DNA of 64,000 nucleotides from Ilumatobacter coccineus YM16-304 (GCF_000348785.1 NC_020520.1:1426001-1490000), one strand, 5' to 3'. Shown: positions 27,725 to 36,589, counted from the stretch's first letter. A program made the numbers and translations. Notes: generated by a model from the letters alone, not told the origin.

Positions 27725-28348
27725 ATGGGAGCGATGGCAGGACACAATCAGACCGACGGGCGCACGATGCGCCGTACGCGAAATCGAGAGGCGGTCCTCG
27801 ATGCCGTGCTGGCGATTTTCGACGAGGGGACCCTCGACCCGTCGATCGACGACGTCGCGATGCGCGCCGGCGTCTCGAACCGGTCGATCTATCGGTACTT
27901 CACCGATCGAGACCACCTGATCCGTACGGCGATGAGCCATTCCATGGCGCGGCTCGGCCCCGATCTGATGCTCGAGGTCAACACCAGCGACTCGTTCGAC
28001 GAGCGGGTTCGCCGGTTCGTCGACCATCGGTTGTCGATCTACGACCGCACGGCATCGATCACGCGAGCGGCCAAACTGGCATCGGCGACCGAACCGCTGA
28101 TCGCCGAGCAGTTCGAGATGGCGCGTTTGATGCTGCGACAGCAGTTCCTCAACCATTTCGGCCCCGAACTCGGGCCGCTTGCGCCGAACGAGCAGACCGC
28201 GGCCGTGATCGCAGCCGAGTTGCCGTTCCAGTTCGAGTCGTTCGAGTTCCTCGCCGCCTCGACCAACGGTGTCCGCGAGGAGATGCGCAATCTCCTGATC
28301 GACCAGCTCACGCTCAGCATCGGGCGCTTCCGTACGACCGTGTCGTGA
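27725..28348 (+). CDS. TetR-family regulator (tandem paralogue 1)
   Basis: The 207-residue protein has its HTH at about residues 15-65 ('RTRNREAVLDAVLAIF', 'SIDDVAMRAGVSNRSIYRYF'). The ligand domain carries 'RFVDHRLSIYD', 'MARLMLRQQFLNHFGPELG', 'QFESFEFLAAS' and 'LLIDQLTLSIGRF', all mirrored in the next gene. AAGGAT (27713-27718) lies 6 nt before the ATG, so the transcript is probably leaderless. The stop overlaps the GTG of the second regulator (GTGA). Together they look like a duplicated, co-translated pair that might heterodimerise. The regulon is unknown; fatty-acid genes lie just downstream. Confidence 0.85.
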   Translation: MGAMAGHNQTDGRTMRRTRNREAVLDAVLAIFDEGTLDPSIDDVAMRAGVSNRSIYRYFTDRDHLIRTAMSHSMARLGPDLMLEVNTSDSFDERVRRFVDHRLSIYDRTASITRAAKLASATEPLIAEQFEMARLMLRQQFLNHFGPELGPLAPNEQTAAVIAAELPFQFESFEFLAASTNGVREEMRNLLIDQLTLSIGRFRTTVS

Positions 28349-28968
28349 ACGCGACGCCTGCGGCCGCTTCCGACGGGCGGTCGCAGCGACGCGTCCGCAA
28401 CCGTGACGCGGCGCTCGATTCGCTGATCGATCTCTTCGCGGCCGGGGCCGGCGTGCCGACCGTCGACGAGGTGGCCGCGCATGCCGGTCTGTCGGTTCGC
28501 TCGATCTATCGATACTTCGAGGATCGAGACGCGCTCATCCGAGCGGGCATCACCCGACTCATCGAGCACGCGGCACCACTCCTCGAGTTCACCACGCTCG
28601 GTATCGGCCCGTTCGCCGAGCGTGTCGAACGGTTCGTCGACCACCGCCTCGCCCTCTACGAGGAGTTCGGTTCGGTGGCGCTCACGGCGGCGCGCGGTGC
28701 CGCCTCCGACCCGGTCGTCGCCGAACTCTTCGAGATCGGTTCGATGATGTTGCGCCAGCAGTTCGTCGATCACTTCGACGCCGAGCTGGGTGACCTCTCG
28801 CCACTCGATCGGACCCGAGCGACCACGATCGCGACGCTCGCGTTCCAGTTCGAGGCCTTCGAGTTCCTGCACACGTCGCTGCACGGTCGCCACGATGACG
28901 TTCGTGCGGTGTTGATCGATCAGCTCACGCTCAATCTCGGTCGTTTTCGCGCTCGCTCGGCTGACTGA
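28345..28968 (+). CDS. TetR-family regulator (tandem paralogue 2)
   Basis: This 207-residue product is the same length as its upstream paralogue. The HTH is 'RVRNRDAALDSLIDLF...TVDEVAAHAGLSVRSIYRYFEDRDALIRAG'. The C-terminal domain repeats 'RFVDHRLALYEEF', 'MMLRQQFVDHFDAELGDL', 'QFEAFEFLH' and 'VLIDQLTLNLGRF'. The GTG start is fixed by the GTGA overlap. Recognition-helix residues (NRSIYRYF versus VRSIYRYF) are nearly identical, so the two may bind similar DNA. Confidence 0.85.
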   Translation: MNATPAAASDGRSQRRVRNRDAALDSLIDLFAAGAGVPTVDEVAAHAGLSVRSIYRYFEDRDALIRAGITRLIEHAAPLLEFTTLGIGPFAERVERFVDHRLALYEEFGSVALTAARGAASDPVVAELFEIGSMMLRQQFVDHFDAELGDLSPLDRTRATTIATLAFQFEAFEFLHTSLHGRHDDVRAVLIDQLTLNLGRFRARSAD

Positions 28969-28992
28969 GCTGCAGGTCAGTAGGCTCCCGCC

Positions 28993-29517
28993 ATGGCCGC
29001 GCCGAAGTTCAGTCCTGTCGCCCCTCGCGACGCGATTCGCTACTACGAGTCTCCCGATCACGTGCCCGACGCCTGGGTGCCGACCCGACCCGGTGACATC
29101 ACCGGATTCCAGCCCAAGGGCGATCGCCTCGGCGCGCCGGGCCCCGATCAGGGGTTCGCCATCAAGATCGCCAACTCGCTGCGTCCGAAGCTGCACCTGC
29201 AGGCGGGCGAGAACGCCGACGACGTCGTTCGCGGGTGCCTCGGGGTGGCGCTGCGACGCGCTTCGATGTTCTCCCGTGCGCCCGTGGTGCACGACCTGAC
29301 GATCGCGTTCACCGTGTGGGGTTTCTACGACGAGGCGCCCGCCGACGAACTGGTCGCGATTCGTTCGGCGATGTTCGAAGGACTGCGTCACGTCGGCCAT
29401 CACTACACCGAGTCGCGCCAGGTGGTCGACGCCGTGCCGGCCTCGACGCTCGAGATGACCCCGGCTGCCGTCGAGCAGGCCTACCGCGCCGACTGGCGCT
29501 CGTTGCTCGCCGTCTGA
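28993..29517 (+). CDS. Conserved hypothetical protein
   Basis: I do not recognise a family for this 174-residue protein. It has no signal peptide or transmembrane helix, is rich in Ala, Pro, Arg and Asp, and carries 'YYESPDHVPDAWVPTRPGDITGFQPKG' near the N-terminus and 'RRASMFSRAPVVHDLTIAFTVWGFYDEAP' in the middle. Codon use matches core genes. A strong -10 TAGGCT (28981-28986) lies 6 nt before the ATG. It sits between the TetR pair and an acyl-CoA dehydrogenase in the same direction, which may link it to lipid metabolism. That is inference only. Confidence 0.75.
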   Translation: MAAPKFSPVAPRDAIRYYESPDHVPDAWVPTRPGDITGFQPKGDRLGAPGPDQGFAIKIANSLRPKLHLQAGENADDVVRGCLGVALRRASMFSRAPVVHDLTIAFTVWGFYDEAPADELVAIRSAMFEGLRHVGHHYTESRQVVDAVPASTLEMTPAAVEQAYRADWRSLLAV

Positions 29518-29582
29518 ACACCTGCGTGGCGTGCCACGCGACCCAGACTCGCCCCAAACGTCGAGCGGTAACCTTGACGGCG

Positions 29583-31361
29583 ATGAGTGACTACACACCG
29601 CCCGTGGACGACATTCGATTCGTGATGAACGAGGTGGCCGACCTCGGCGACCTGCTCGCGACCGAGCGCTTCGGGCACGTCGACGCCGACACGATCCACG
29701 ACATCGTCGCCGAGGTCGGGCGGTTCATGGTCGACGTCGTCGCTCCCACCAACGTCGACGGCGACCGGATCGGCGCGCAGTGGCACGACGACGGGTCGGT
29801 CACGATGCCCGAGAGCTTCCACACCGCGTTCCAGGGCTGGGTCGCCTCGGGCTTCGGTGCGATGCCGTTCGACAGCGAGTTCGGCGGCGCCGACTTCCCG
29901 TGGATCTCGGCGATCGCAGTGCAAGAGCTGTTCACCACGTCGAACATGGCGCTGTCGCTGTGCCCGCTGCTGACCCAGGGGGCCATCGACGCCATCCACG
30001 CACACGGCTCCGACGAGCAGCGGGCCACGTACCTGCCGAAGATGCTCACGTCCGAGTGGACCGGGACCATGAACCTGACCGAGCCGCACGCCGGCTCCGA
30101 CGTCGGCGCGGTCACCACCAAGGCCGAGCCCAACGGTGACGGCTCGTGGAAGATCACCGGCTCCAAGATCTTCATCACCTTCGGTGAGCACGATCTGGCC
30201 GAGCAGATCATCCACCTCGTCCTCGCCCGCACCCCGGGGTCGCCTCCCGGCACCAAGGGCATCTCGATGTTCCTCGTGCCGAAGTTCGTGCTCGACGCCG
30301 ACGGCAACCCTGGCGAGCGCAACGCGGCGACCTGTTCGTCGATCGAGCACAAGCTCGGCATTCACGGCTCGCCCACGTGTGTGATGCAGTTCGAGGAGGC
30401 CACCGGGTGGCTCGTCGGCAACGAACACGACGGCATGCGCAACATGTTCACGATGATGAACAACGCACGCCTCAGCGTCGGACTGCAAGGCCTGTCCGTG
30501 AGCGATCGGGCGTATCAGCGCTCGCTCCAGTACGCGCAGGATCGTGAGCAGGGTTCGGCGATCGGTGCACCGAAGGGCACGTCGAGCCCGATCATCGAGC
30601 ATCCCGACGTCCGGCGCATGCTCATGACGCAGCGGGCCTGGATCGACGCGATGCGGTGTCTCGTCTACACCAACGCCGCGGCCCTCGACCGCTCCGATGC
30701 CGCCGCCGACGCCGACGAGAGTCGTGCCTGGCGCGAGCTGGCAGACCTGATGATCCCGCTGTCGAAGGGCATCTGCACCGACGTGTGCAACGAGATGACC
30801 TCGCTGGCACTGCAGATCCACGGTGGCATGGGGTTCGTCGAAGAGACGGGTGCGGCACAGCACTACCGCGATGCTCGCATCGCGGCGATCTACGAGGGAA
30901 CCAACGGCATTCAGGCCGCCGACCTCGTCGGTCGCAAGCTGGCGATGCGCAACGGCGCTGTGCTCACCGAATTGCTCGACACCTTCGACCAGCGGGCTGC
31001 AACGCTCGCCGACATCGACGGGCTCGGCGGCTTCTCGACGCAGCTCAGCGCAGCGGTTGCCACCGCTCGCACGGCCACCGAGCATCTGCTCTCGATCGCC
31101 GGCACCGATCCGCGGTCGCTGCTCGGATCCTCGACCCCGTACCTGCGCCTGATCGGCACGACCGTGTGCGCCGGGCTCCTCGCCAAGGCGGCGATCGCCA
31201 CGACCGACGCCGAGGGCTACGACGCCGGCTTCCTCGCGGCGAAGCGCGAGAGCGCCGCGTTCTTCGGCGAGCAGATCCTGCCGACGGTCAACGGGTTGCT
31301 CCCGGCAGTGCTCTCCACCAGCGATCGGCTGTACGCGCTCGACGCGACGCAGTTGCTCTGA
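29583..31361 (+). CDS. Long acyl-CoA dehydrogenase (FadE5/AcdA-like)
   Basis: This 592-residue flavoenzyme is longer than standard ~380-residue acyl-CoA dehydrogenases. It has the usual N-terminal helical and beta domains ('MNLTEPHAGSDVGAVTTKA', 'GSKIFITFGEHDL'), an FAD-binding helical domain and a C-terminal extra domain of ~130 residues, as in mycobacterial FadE5. The catalytic Glu is probably within 'YEGTNGIQAADLVGRKL'. It oxidises acyl-CoA to enoyl-CoA in beta-oxidation. TAACCT is 8 nt before the ATG; the frame is open upstream into the hypothetical gene, but the family N-terminus supports 29583. Confidence 0.9.
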   Translation: MSDYTPPVDDIRFVMNEVADLGDLLATERFGHVDADTIHDIVAEVGRFMVDVVAPTNVDGDRIGAQWHDDGSVTMPESFHTAFQGWVASGFGAMPFDSEFGGADFPWISAIAVQELFTTSNMALSLCPLLTQGAIDAIHAHGSDEQRATYLPKMLTSEWTGTMNLTEPHAGSDVGAVTTKAEPNGDGSWKITGSKIFITFGEHDLAEQIIHLVLARTPGSPPGTKGISMFLVPKFVLDADGNPGERNAATCSSIEHKLGIHGSPTCVMQFEEATGWLVGNEHDGMRNMFTMMNNARLSVGLQGLSVSDRAYQRSLQYAQDREQGSAIGAPKGTSSPIIEHPDVRRMLMTQRAWIDAMRCLVYTNAAALDRSDAAADADESRAWRELADLMIPLSKGICTDVCNEMTSLALQIHGGMGFVEETGAAQHYRDARIAAIYEGTNGIQAADLVGRKLAMRNGAVLTELLDTFDQRAATLADIDGLGGFSTQLSAAVATARTATEHLLSIAGTDPRSLLGSSTPYLRLIGTTVCAGLLAKAAIATTDAEGYDAGFLAAKRESAAFFGEQILPTVNGLLPAVLSTSDRLYALDATQLL

Positions 31362-31379
31362 GGGGTGTGCGTCGCCGCG

Positions 31380-32465
31380 TCAGCGGGGCGTGACGCCGCT
31401 GGCGTCGAGCGCGGCGAGCAATCGGTCGTTGCCGGCGGTGTCGGAGATGGTGACGCGGACGCCGACGTCGGGGAACGCTCGCGTCACCACGCCCTGACGT
31501 TCGAGGGCCACGCCGAGTTCGGCGGCTGCGTCGGTCACCGGGAGCCACACGAAGTTCGCCTGCGGGTCGGGCGTGGTCCAACCGCGAGTGCGGAGTGCGT
31601 CGCGGACGCGGGCGCGTTCGGCGACGACCGTGGCCACTCGCTCGCGCATCTCGTCGACCGCGGCCAGCGACGCGACCGCCGCCCGCTGGGCGAGAGCGTT
31701 GACCGCGAACGGGACGAGGGTGCGATCGATCATCGAGATGACGTCGGGATGGCCGACCGCGTAGCCCACGCGGAGTCCGGCGAGCCCGTGCGCCTTGCTG
31801 AACGTGCGGGTGATGACCAGGTTGGAGTGGTCGTCGAGCAGGCGGGTCGAGTCGGTGACGCGAGGGTCGTCGACGAACTCGTTGTAGGCCTCGTCGAGGA
31901 CGACGAGACAGGTCGACGGCACGGCATCGAGGAAGGCGACGATCTCGTCGGTGCCGACGACCGTGCCGGTCGGGTTGTTGGGGTTGGTGACGAAGGCGAC
32001 CTTCGTCGCAGGCGTGATCGCGGCGGCGAGGGCCGAGAGGTCGAAGGTCTCGTCGCGGAGCGGCACGCGGATCTGCTCGGCTTCGACGAGCAGGGCGAAC
32101 ACCGGATAGGCCTCGAACGAGGGCCAGCACATCGCGATCTCGTCGCCGGGTGAGCAGTACGACAGGCAGATCTGCTGCAGGATGCCCGCCGAACCGGCGC
32201 CGACGGTGACCTGCGCGACGTCGACGTCGAGGAACCGAGCGAGGTCGCTGCGCAGTTGTCCGGCGCCGTGGTCGGCGTAGAGGTGGATCTGTTCGATGCC
32301 GCTGCTGATGGCTCCGGCAACGGTCGGCAGCGGGCCGAACGGAAGCTCGTTGGAGGCGAGTTTGATGGCGTCGCGGATGCCGTGGTCGGCTTCGGCGGCG
32401 GCGGCGGAGCGCCCGGGCTTGTAGGCGGGGAGATCGGTGATTGCGGGTCGGGGCCTTCCGGTCAT
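31380..32465 (-). CDS. hisC: Histidinol-phosphate / aromatic aminotransferase
   Basis: The 361-residue class I PLP aminotransferase carries 'LASNELPFGPLPTV', 'VTVGAGSAGILQQICLSY', 'FVTNPNNPTGTVV', 'VVLDEAYNEFV', and the PLP-Lys in 'RTFSKAHGLAGLRVGYAV'. It belongs to the HisC/Pat group; no other his genes are here, so an aromatic aminotransferase role (as for mycobacterial Pat) is equally possible. The start is fixed by CAGACT on the minus strand (32472-32477) 6 nt upstream of the ATG. The gene is divergent, 26 bp away, from the acetoacetyl-CoA synthetase. Confidence 0.88.
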   Translation of the reverse strand: MTGRPRPAITDLPAYKPGRSAAAAEADHGIRDAIKLASNELPFGPLPTVAGAISSGIEQIHLYADHGAGQLRSDLARFLDVDVAQVTVGAGSAGILQQICLSYCSPGDEIAMCWPSFEAYPVFALLVEAEQIRVPLRDETFDLSALAAAITPATKVAFVTNPNNPTGTVVGTDEIVAFLDAVPSTCLVVLDEAYNEFVDDPRVTDSTRLLDDHSNLVITRTFSKAHGLAGLRVGYAVGHPDVISMIDRTLVPFAVNALAQRAAVASLAAVDEMRERVATVVAERARVRDALRTRGWTTPDPQANFVWLPVTDAAAELGVALERQGVVTRAFPDVGVRVTISDTAGNDRLLAALDASGVTPR

Positions 32466-32471
32466 GTTCGG

Positions 32472-32484
32472 AGTCTGGCACCAT
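32472..32484. promoter_or_regulatory. Back-to-back -10 boxes of two divergent leaderless genes
   Basis: CAGACT on the minus strand (32472-32477) is 6 nt from the hisC ATG, and CACCAT on the plus strand (32479-32484) is 7 nt from the synthetase GTG. Only one base pair separates the two hexamers. Each gene's -35 would lie inside the other's coding sequence. The two promoters probably exclude each other. Confidence 0.55.
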
Positions 32485-32491
32485 TGCCGCG

Positions 32492-34471
32492 GTGAACGAC
32501 GCAGCGAACGCCGAGGTGGCACGGATCATCTGGGAGCCGCCCGCCGACGCGTGGCAGGCCAGTCGGCTCGCCGACTTCGCCGCACACGTCGAGGCTGCTG
32601 GGGCGGGTCCGAGCTGTGGTGACTACGAGTCGTTGCTCGCCTGGTCACTCGACGAACCCGCCGCCTTCTGGGGCGGTGTTGCCGACTGGCTCGACATCGC
32701 GTGGCACACGCCGCCGACGAGCGTGCTGGCGTCGCGGTCGATGCCGGGGGCGCGCTGGTTTCCCGACGGCACGCTCAATCATGCCGAGGCGGCACTGCGG
32801 CAGGCGACGCTCACCCCCGAGGCGGTGGCGCTGGTCGGCGTCTCGCAGACCCGTGACCGGATCGAACTGACGTGGGCCGAGTTGCGCGACCAGGTCGCCC
32901 GTTGCCGCTCAGGTCTGATCGAACGCGGTGTCGGGCGGGGCGACCGAGTGGTGGCGTTCCTGCCGAACATCCCCGAGACGATCGTTGCGTTCCTCGCCAC
33001 GGCGAGCCTCGGTGCGATCTGGTCGTCGTGCGCGCCGGAGTTCGGCGTTCGCGCCGTGACCGACCGGTGGCAGCAGATCGAACCCAGCGTGCTGCTCACG
33101 GTCGACGGCTACGTGTACGGCGACAAGGCGATCAGCCGGAGCGGCCACGTCGACGAGATCATCGCCGCGCTGCCGACGCTGCAGCACGTGGTCCGGCTGC
33201 CGTACCTCGATCCGGCGGGGGAGGACGGATGGTCGGCGCTGCTGGCGGCCCCCGAGCGCGACCTCGAGTTCGAGTCGATTCCCTTCGACCACCCGCTCTA
33301 CGTGCTGTTCTCGTCGGGTACCACCGGGCTCCCGAAGCCGATCGTCCATGGCCACGGCGGCATCACGCTCGAGCACGGCAAGGCGCTCGCGTTGCACTAC
33401 GACCTGCGGCCGGGTGATCGCTTCAGTTGGTTCACCACCACCGGCTGGATGATGTGGAACTTCCTCGCGTCGGCGACGTTGGTGGGAGCGACCGCCGTGT
33501 TGTTCGACGGTGATCCGGGTGCACCCGACCTGTCGACACTGTGGCGACTCGCCGCCGACGAAGACGTCGATGTGTTCGGGGTGAGCGCGCCGTTCGTCAT
33601 GGCCTGCCGCAAGGCGGGGCTTCGGCCGGCTGACGATCTCGACTTGTCGCGCCTGCGCCATCTCGGGTCGACGGGGGCGCCCCTGCCGCCCGAGGGCTTC
33701 GAGTGGATCCACGCCGCCGTCGGCGAGCACGTCCAGATCGGCTCGATGAGCGGTGGCACCGACGTGTGCAGCGCGTTCGTCGGCACCGCTCCGACCCTGC
33801 CGACGCGCACGGGCGAGATCTCGTCGTGCATGCTGGGCTGCGACGTGCAGGCCGTCCGCCCCGACGGGTCGCGTTGCGATCCGGGCGAGACCGGCGAACT
33901 GGTCATCGTGCAGCCGATGCCGTCGATGCCGGTGGGCTTCTGGGGCGACGACGGATCGCGATACCGCGATGCGTACTTCGCCGAGTTCCCGGGGGTGTGG
34001 CATCACGGCGACTGGATCACGTTCGACGAGCGCGGCAGTTGCGTGATCACCGGTCGCTCCGACGCCACGCTCAACCGCGGGGGAGTGCGGCTCGGAACGA
34101 GTGACTTCTACACGGTGGTCGAGGGGTTCGCCGAGGTGGCCGACTCGCTCGTCGTGCATCTCGACGACGACGAGGGCGGGCCGGGGGAGCTGATCCTGCT
34201 GCTCCAGTTGGCGGCTGCGGCGACGTTCGACGACGATCTGCGCGCGGCCATCGAGCGGTCGCTGCGTACCGAGCTGAGCCCGCGCCACGTGCCCGACGTG
34301 ATCGACGTCGTGCCCGCGGTGCCGCGCACGCTGTCGGGCAAGAAGCTGGAAGTGCCCGTGAAGCGGATGCTCTCGGGCGTGGCAGCCGACGACGCCGCGA
34401 GTCGAGACTCGCTCGCCGACCCGTCGAGCCTCGACGGCGTCGCCGCTTGGATCGCTCAGCGCCGCAGCTGA
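32492..34471 (+). CDS. aacS: Acetoacetyl-CoA synthetase (AMP-forming)
   Basis: The 659-residue ANL-superfamily ligase has the P-loop 'VLFSSGTTGLPKPIVHGHGG', the A5-type 'GSMSGGTDVC', A7-like 'WHHGDWITFDERGSCVITGRSD', and a C-terminal Lys in 'RTLSGKKLEVPVKRML'. The N-terminal block 'DYESLLAWSLDEPAAFWGGVADWLDI' and the KKLEVPVK ending are typical of AacS rather than acetyl-CoA synthetase. It activates acetoacetate, feeding ketone-body or PHB-derived carbon. The GTG at 32492 is preferred over the longer frame from 32441, which would run into hisC. Confidence 0.85.
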   Translation: MNDAANAEVARIIWEPPADAWQASRLADFAAHVEAAGAGPSCGDYESLLAWSLDEPAAFWGGVADWLDIAWHTPPTSVLASRSMPGARWFPDGTLNHAEAALRQATLTPEAVALVGVSQTRDRIELTWAELRDQVARCRSGLIERGVGRGDRVVAFLPNIPETIVAFLATASLGAIWSSCAPEFGVRAVTDRWQQIEPSVLLTVDGYVYGDKAISRSGHVDEIIAALPTLQHVVRLPYLDPAGEDGWSALLAAPERDLEFESIPFDHPLYVLFSSGTTGLPKPIVHGHGGITLEHGKALALHYDLRPGDRFSWFTTTGWMMWNFLASATLVGATAVLFDGDPGAPDLSTLWRLAADEDVDVFGVSAPFVMACRKAGLRPADDLDLSRLRHLGSTGAPLPPEGFEWIHAAVGEHVQIGSMSGGTDVCSAFVGTAPTLPTRTGEISSCMLGCDVQAVRPDGSRCDPGETGELVIVQPMPSMPVGFWGDDGSRYRDAYFAEFPGVWHHGDWITFDERGSCVITGRSDATLNRGGVRLGTSDFYTVVEGFAEVADSLVVHLDDDEGGPGELILLLQLAAAATFDDDLRAAIERSLRTELSPRHVPDVIDVVPAVPRTLSGKKLEVPVKRMLSGVAADDAASRDSLADPSSLDGVAAWIAQRRS

Positions 34472-34510
34472 GCTCTTGCGCATCCGGTGCGCGACTGCGA
34501 ACATGTGTTC

Positions 34511-35725
34511 GTGACGAGCGTGGGGAGCAGGGCTGTGGTGGGGGAGGCGACGATCCTCCATGCCGACCTCGACTCGTTCTATGCGTCGGTCGAGGTGCGC
34601 GACGACCCGTCGCTCCGCGGCCGGCCGGTGGTGGCCGGGATGGGCGTCGTGCTCGCGGCGACCTACGAAGCGAAGCGCTTCGGCGTGCGGACGGCGATGC
34701 CCGAGGCGATGGCGCGACGCCTGTGTCCCGATCTCGTCGTCGTTCCAGCGCGGTTCGGTGAGTACAGCGCGGCCAGCAAGGCGGTGTTCGAGATCTTCCA
34801 CGACGTGTCGCCGATCGTCGAGGGCATCTCGATCGACGAGGCGTTCATCGACGTGTCGGGCCTGCGTCGCATCGCCGGGTCGCCCACCGAGATCGCCGTG
34901 GCGCTGCGCGCCCGGGTGCGCGACGAGGTCGGCCTGCCGATCACCGTGGGGGTCGCCCGCACCAAGTTCCTCGCCAAGGTCGCGAGCGGAGTCGGCAAGC
35001 CCGACGGATTGCTCGTGGTGGCGCCCGATCGAGAACTCGAGTTTCTGCATCCGCTCGCGGTCGACAGGTTGTGGGGTGTGGGGCGGGTCACCGCCGCCAA
35101 GCTCGAAGCGCGTGGCATCTTCACCGTGGGCGATGTCGCCGGGCTCGACGCGGCGGCGCTCACGGCGATCGTCGGGAAGGCCGGTGGCCGGCAGTTGCAT
35201 GCGCTGGCGCACAACGTCGACGTGCGTCGTGTCGAGGTCGGCAAGCGGCGCGGGTCGATCGGCTCGCAGCAGGCGATGCGACGTCAGCGCCGCACTCGGG
35301 CGGATCTCGATGTGATCCTGCGCGGTCTCGTCGACCGAGTGACGCGGCGCATGCGTGCGGCCGACCGCGTGGGCCGCACCGTGACGCTTCGTTTCCGCTT
35401 CGACGACTTCACGCGCGCCACCAGGTCGGCCTCGCTGCCGTCGCCGACCGCCGCCACCGCGCCGCTGTACGCGACCGGCTCGGCGCTGCTCGACGCGAAC
35501 TGGGGGATGCTCGACGAGAAGGGGTTGACCCTGCTCGGGCTGTCGATCGGCAACCTCGACGGTGTCGACGCGGTGCAGTTGGCGTTGCCGTTCGAACGGG
35601 CCGAGGCCGATCAGCTCGACGACGCACTCGACGCGGTGCGCGACCGCTTCGGCGCCGCCAGCCTGACGCGGGCGGTGACGCTGGGCCACGACGCCGATTT
35701 CGGGGTGCCGATGCTCCCCGACTGA
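34511..35725 (+). CDS. dinB: DNA polymerase IV (Y-family)
   Basis: The protein has about 404 residues. Catalytic carboxylates are in 'HADLDSFYASVE' and 'GISIDEAFIDVSG', with 'YEAKRFGVRTAMP' and 'GVARTKFLAKVASGVGKPDGL' in the palm/fingers. The thumb HhH 'LWGVGRVTAAKLEARGIFTVGDVA' and the little-finger domain follow. It performs error-prone translesion synthesis. No obvious beta-clamp QLxLF is seen, but 'VQLALPFERA' near 365 is a good candidate for clamp binding. GTG 34511 has GAACAT 6 nt upstream; a GTG at 34487 is also in frame. Confidence 0.92.
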   Translation: MTSVGSRAVVGEATILHADLDSFYASVEVRDDPSLRGRPVVAGMGVVLAATYEAKRFGVRTAMPEAMARRLCPDLVVVPARFGEYSAASKAVFEIFHDVSPIVEGISIDEAFIDVSGLRRIAGSPTEIAVALRARVRDEVGLPITVGVARTKFLAKVASGVGKPDGLLVVAPDRELEFLHPLAVDRLWGVGRVTAAKLEARGIFTVGDVAGLDAAALTAIVGKAGGRQLHALAHNVDVRRVEVGKRRGSIGSQQAMRRQRRTRADLDVILRGLVDRVTRRMRAADRVGRTVTLRFRFDDFTRATRSASLPSPTAATAPLYATGSALLDANWGMLDEKGLTLLGLSIGNLDGVDAVQLALPFERAEADQLDDALDAVRDRFGAASLTRAVTLGHDADFGVPMLPD

Positions 35726-35738
35726 GCGCTCGTCGCCG

Positions 35739-36488
35739 CTAGACGACCTCGCCGAGCCAGGTGCCGATGAGCCAGGTGGCCGTGCATGCGGCCACCGCCC
35801 AACCGACCTGGCGGGCGGCGGTGCGGACCTTCGAACGCTCGGTGAAGGTGGCCAGTGCGATGCCGACGCCCGTTGCCGCGACGAGGCCCAGCAGGGCGGA
35901 GGCGATGACGGCTCCGTTGCCCTCGGCGAAGAACCACGGGAACAGGGGGATCAGCGCGCCGACCGCGAAGGCGATGAACGAGCTGATCGCCGCGGCGGTC
36001 GGGTTGCCGGTCTCGTCGGGGTCGACGCCGAGTTCTTCGCGGGCGTGGACCTCGAGTGCGACCTCCGGGTCTTCCATGACGGCTTCGGCCATCGTGTGTG
36101 CCTGGTCGGCATCGAGGCCGCGGTGCTGGTAGATCGCAGCGAGTTCGTTCGTTTCGGCGGCCGGTTGCTGCTCGAGTGAGATGCGCTCGATCTTGAGTTC
36201 GCGCTCGATGAGTTCGGCCTGGGCCTTCATCGATACGTACTCGCCCGCTGCCATGGATGCGGCGCCCGCGAGGAGACCCGCTGCCCCGGCCACGAGCACG
36301 CTCTCGCGCTCGGCTGCTGCGGCGGCGACGCCCAGGATCAGCGCCACGTTCGACACGAGGCCGTCGCTGACGCCGAAGACCGCAGCGCGGGCCGTGCCGC
36401 CGGTGACGTCGCGGTGGCGGTGCACCATGTACGGCTGGCGGTGGGAGTGGCTGTGGTCGTGATCGTGCTCGATCGCCCCGTCGGACAT
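35739..36488 (-). CDS. VIT1/CCC1-family metal transporter
   Basis: This 249-residue membrane protein begins with a His/Asp-rich tail (EHDHDHSHSHRQPYMVHRHRD), a likely metal-binding region. Then come 'AAVFGVSDGLVSNVALILG' (helix 1 with the conserved Asp), 'GAAGLLAGAASMAAGEYVSMKAQAEL', a cytosolic helical domain with 'EELGVDP', and two or three C-terminal helices. Family members move Fe2+ or Mn2+ out of the cytoplasm. ATG 36488 is supported by TACCGT on the minus strand 7 nt upstream; a GTG three codons earlier is less likely. Confidence 0.88.
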   Translation of the reverse strand: MSDGAIEHDHDHSHSHRQPYMVHRHRDVTGGTARAAVFGVSDGLVSNVALILGVAAAAAERESVLVAGAAGLLAGAASMAAGEYVSMKAQAELIERELKIERISLEQQPAAETNELAAIYQHRGLDADQAHTMAEAVMEDPEVALEVHAREELGVDPDETGNPTAAAISSFIAFAVGALIPLFPWFFAEGNGAVIASALLGLVAATGVGIALATFTERSKVRTAARQVGWAVAACTATWLIGTWLGEVV

Positions 36489-36553
36489 GGCCGACACGGT
36501 ACAGCCCGCCGTGTGATGAGCCCTGGGGGAGTCGGTTCGTTTTTCTCACCGAC

Positions 36554-36582
36554 TTGGTTCTGATTCCGAACTCACCTATGGT
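36554..36582 (+). promoter_or_regulatory. Sigma-70-type promoter of the HxlR gene
   Basis: TTGGTT (36554-36559), a 17-bp spacer and TATGGT (36577-36582) make the clearest -35/-10 pair in the window. The -10 ends 7 nt before the GTG at 36590, so transcription should begin at the start codon. It may also drive fbiC-ribA, which follow in the same direction. Confidence 0.7.
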
Positions 36583-36589
36583 GGTGGCC

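Noticed and set aside
25967-28156. 729-codon minus-strand frame opposite cimA and the TetR gene
   Set aside because: Shadow of the real genes; biased composition and no homologous motifs.
32909-35689. 926-codon open frame on the minus strand across aacS and dinB
   Set aside because: It spans two confidently assigned genes on the other strand, contains no domain, and has the composition of an antisense frame.
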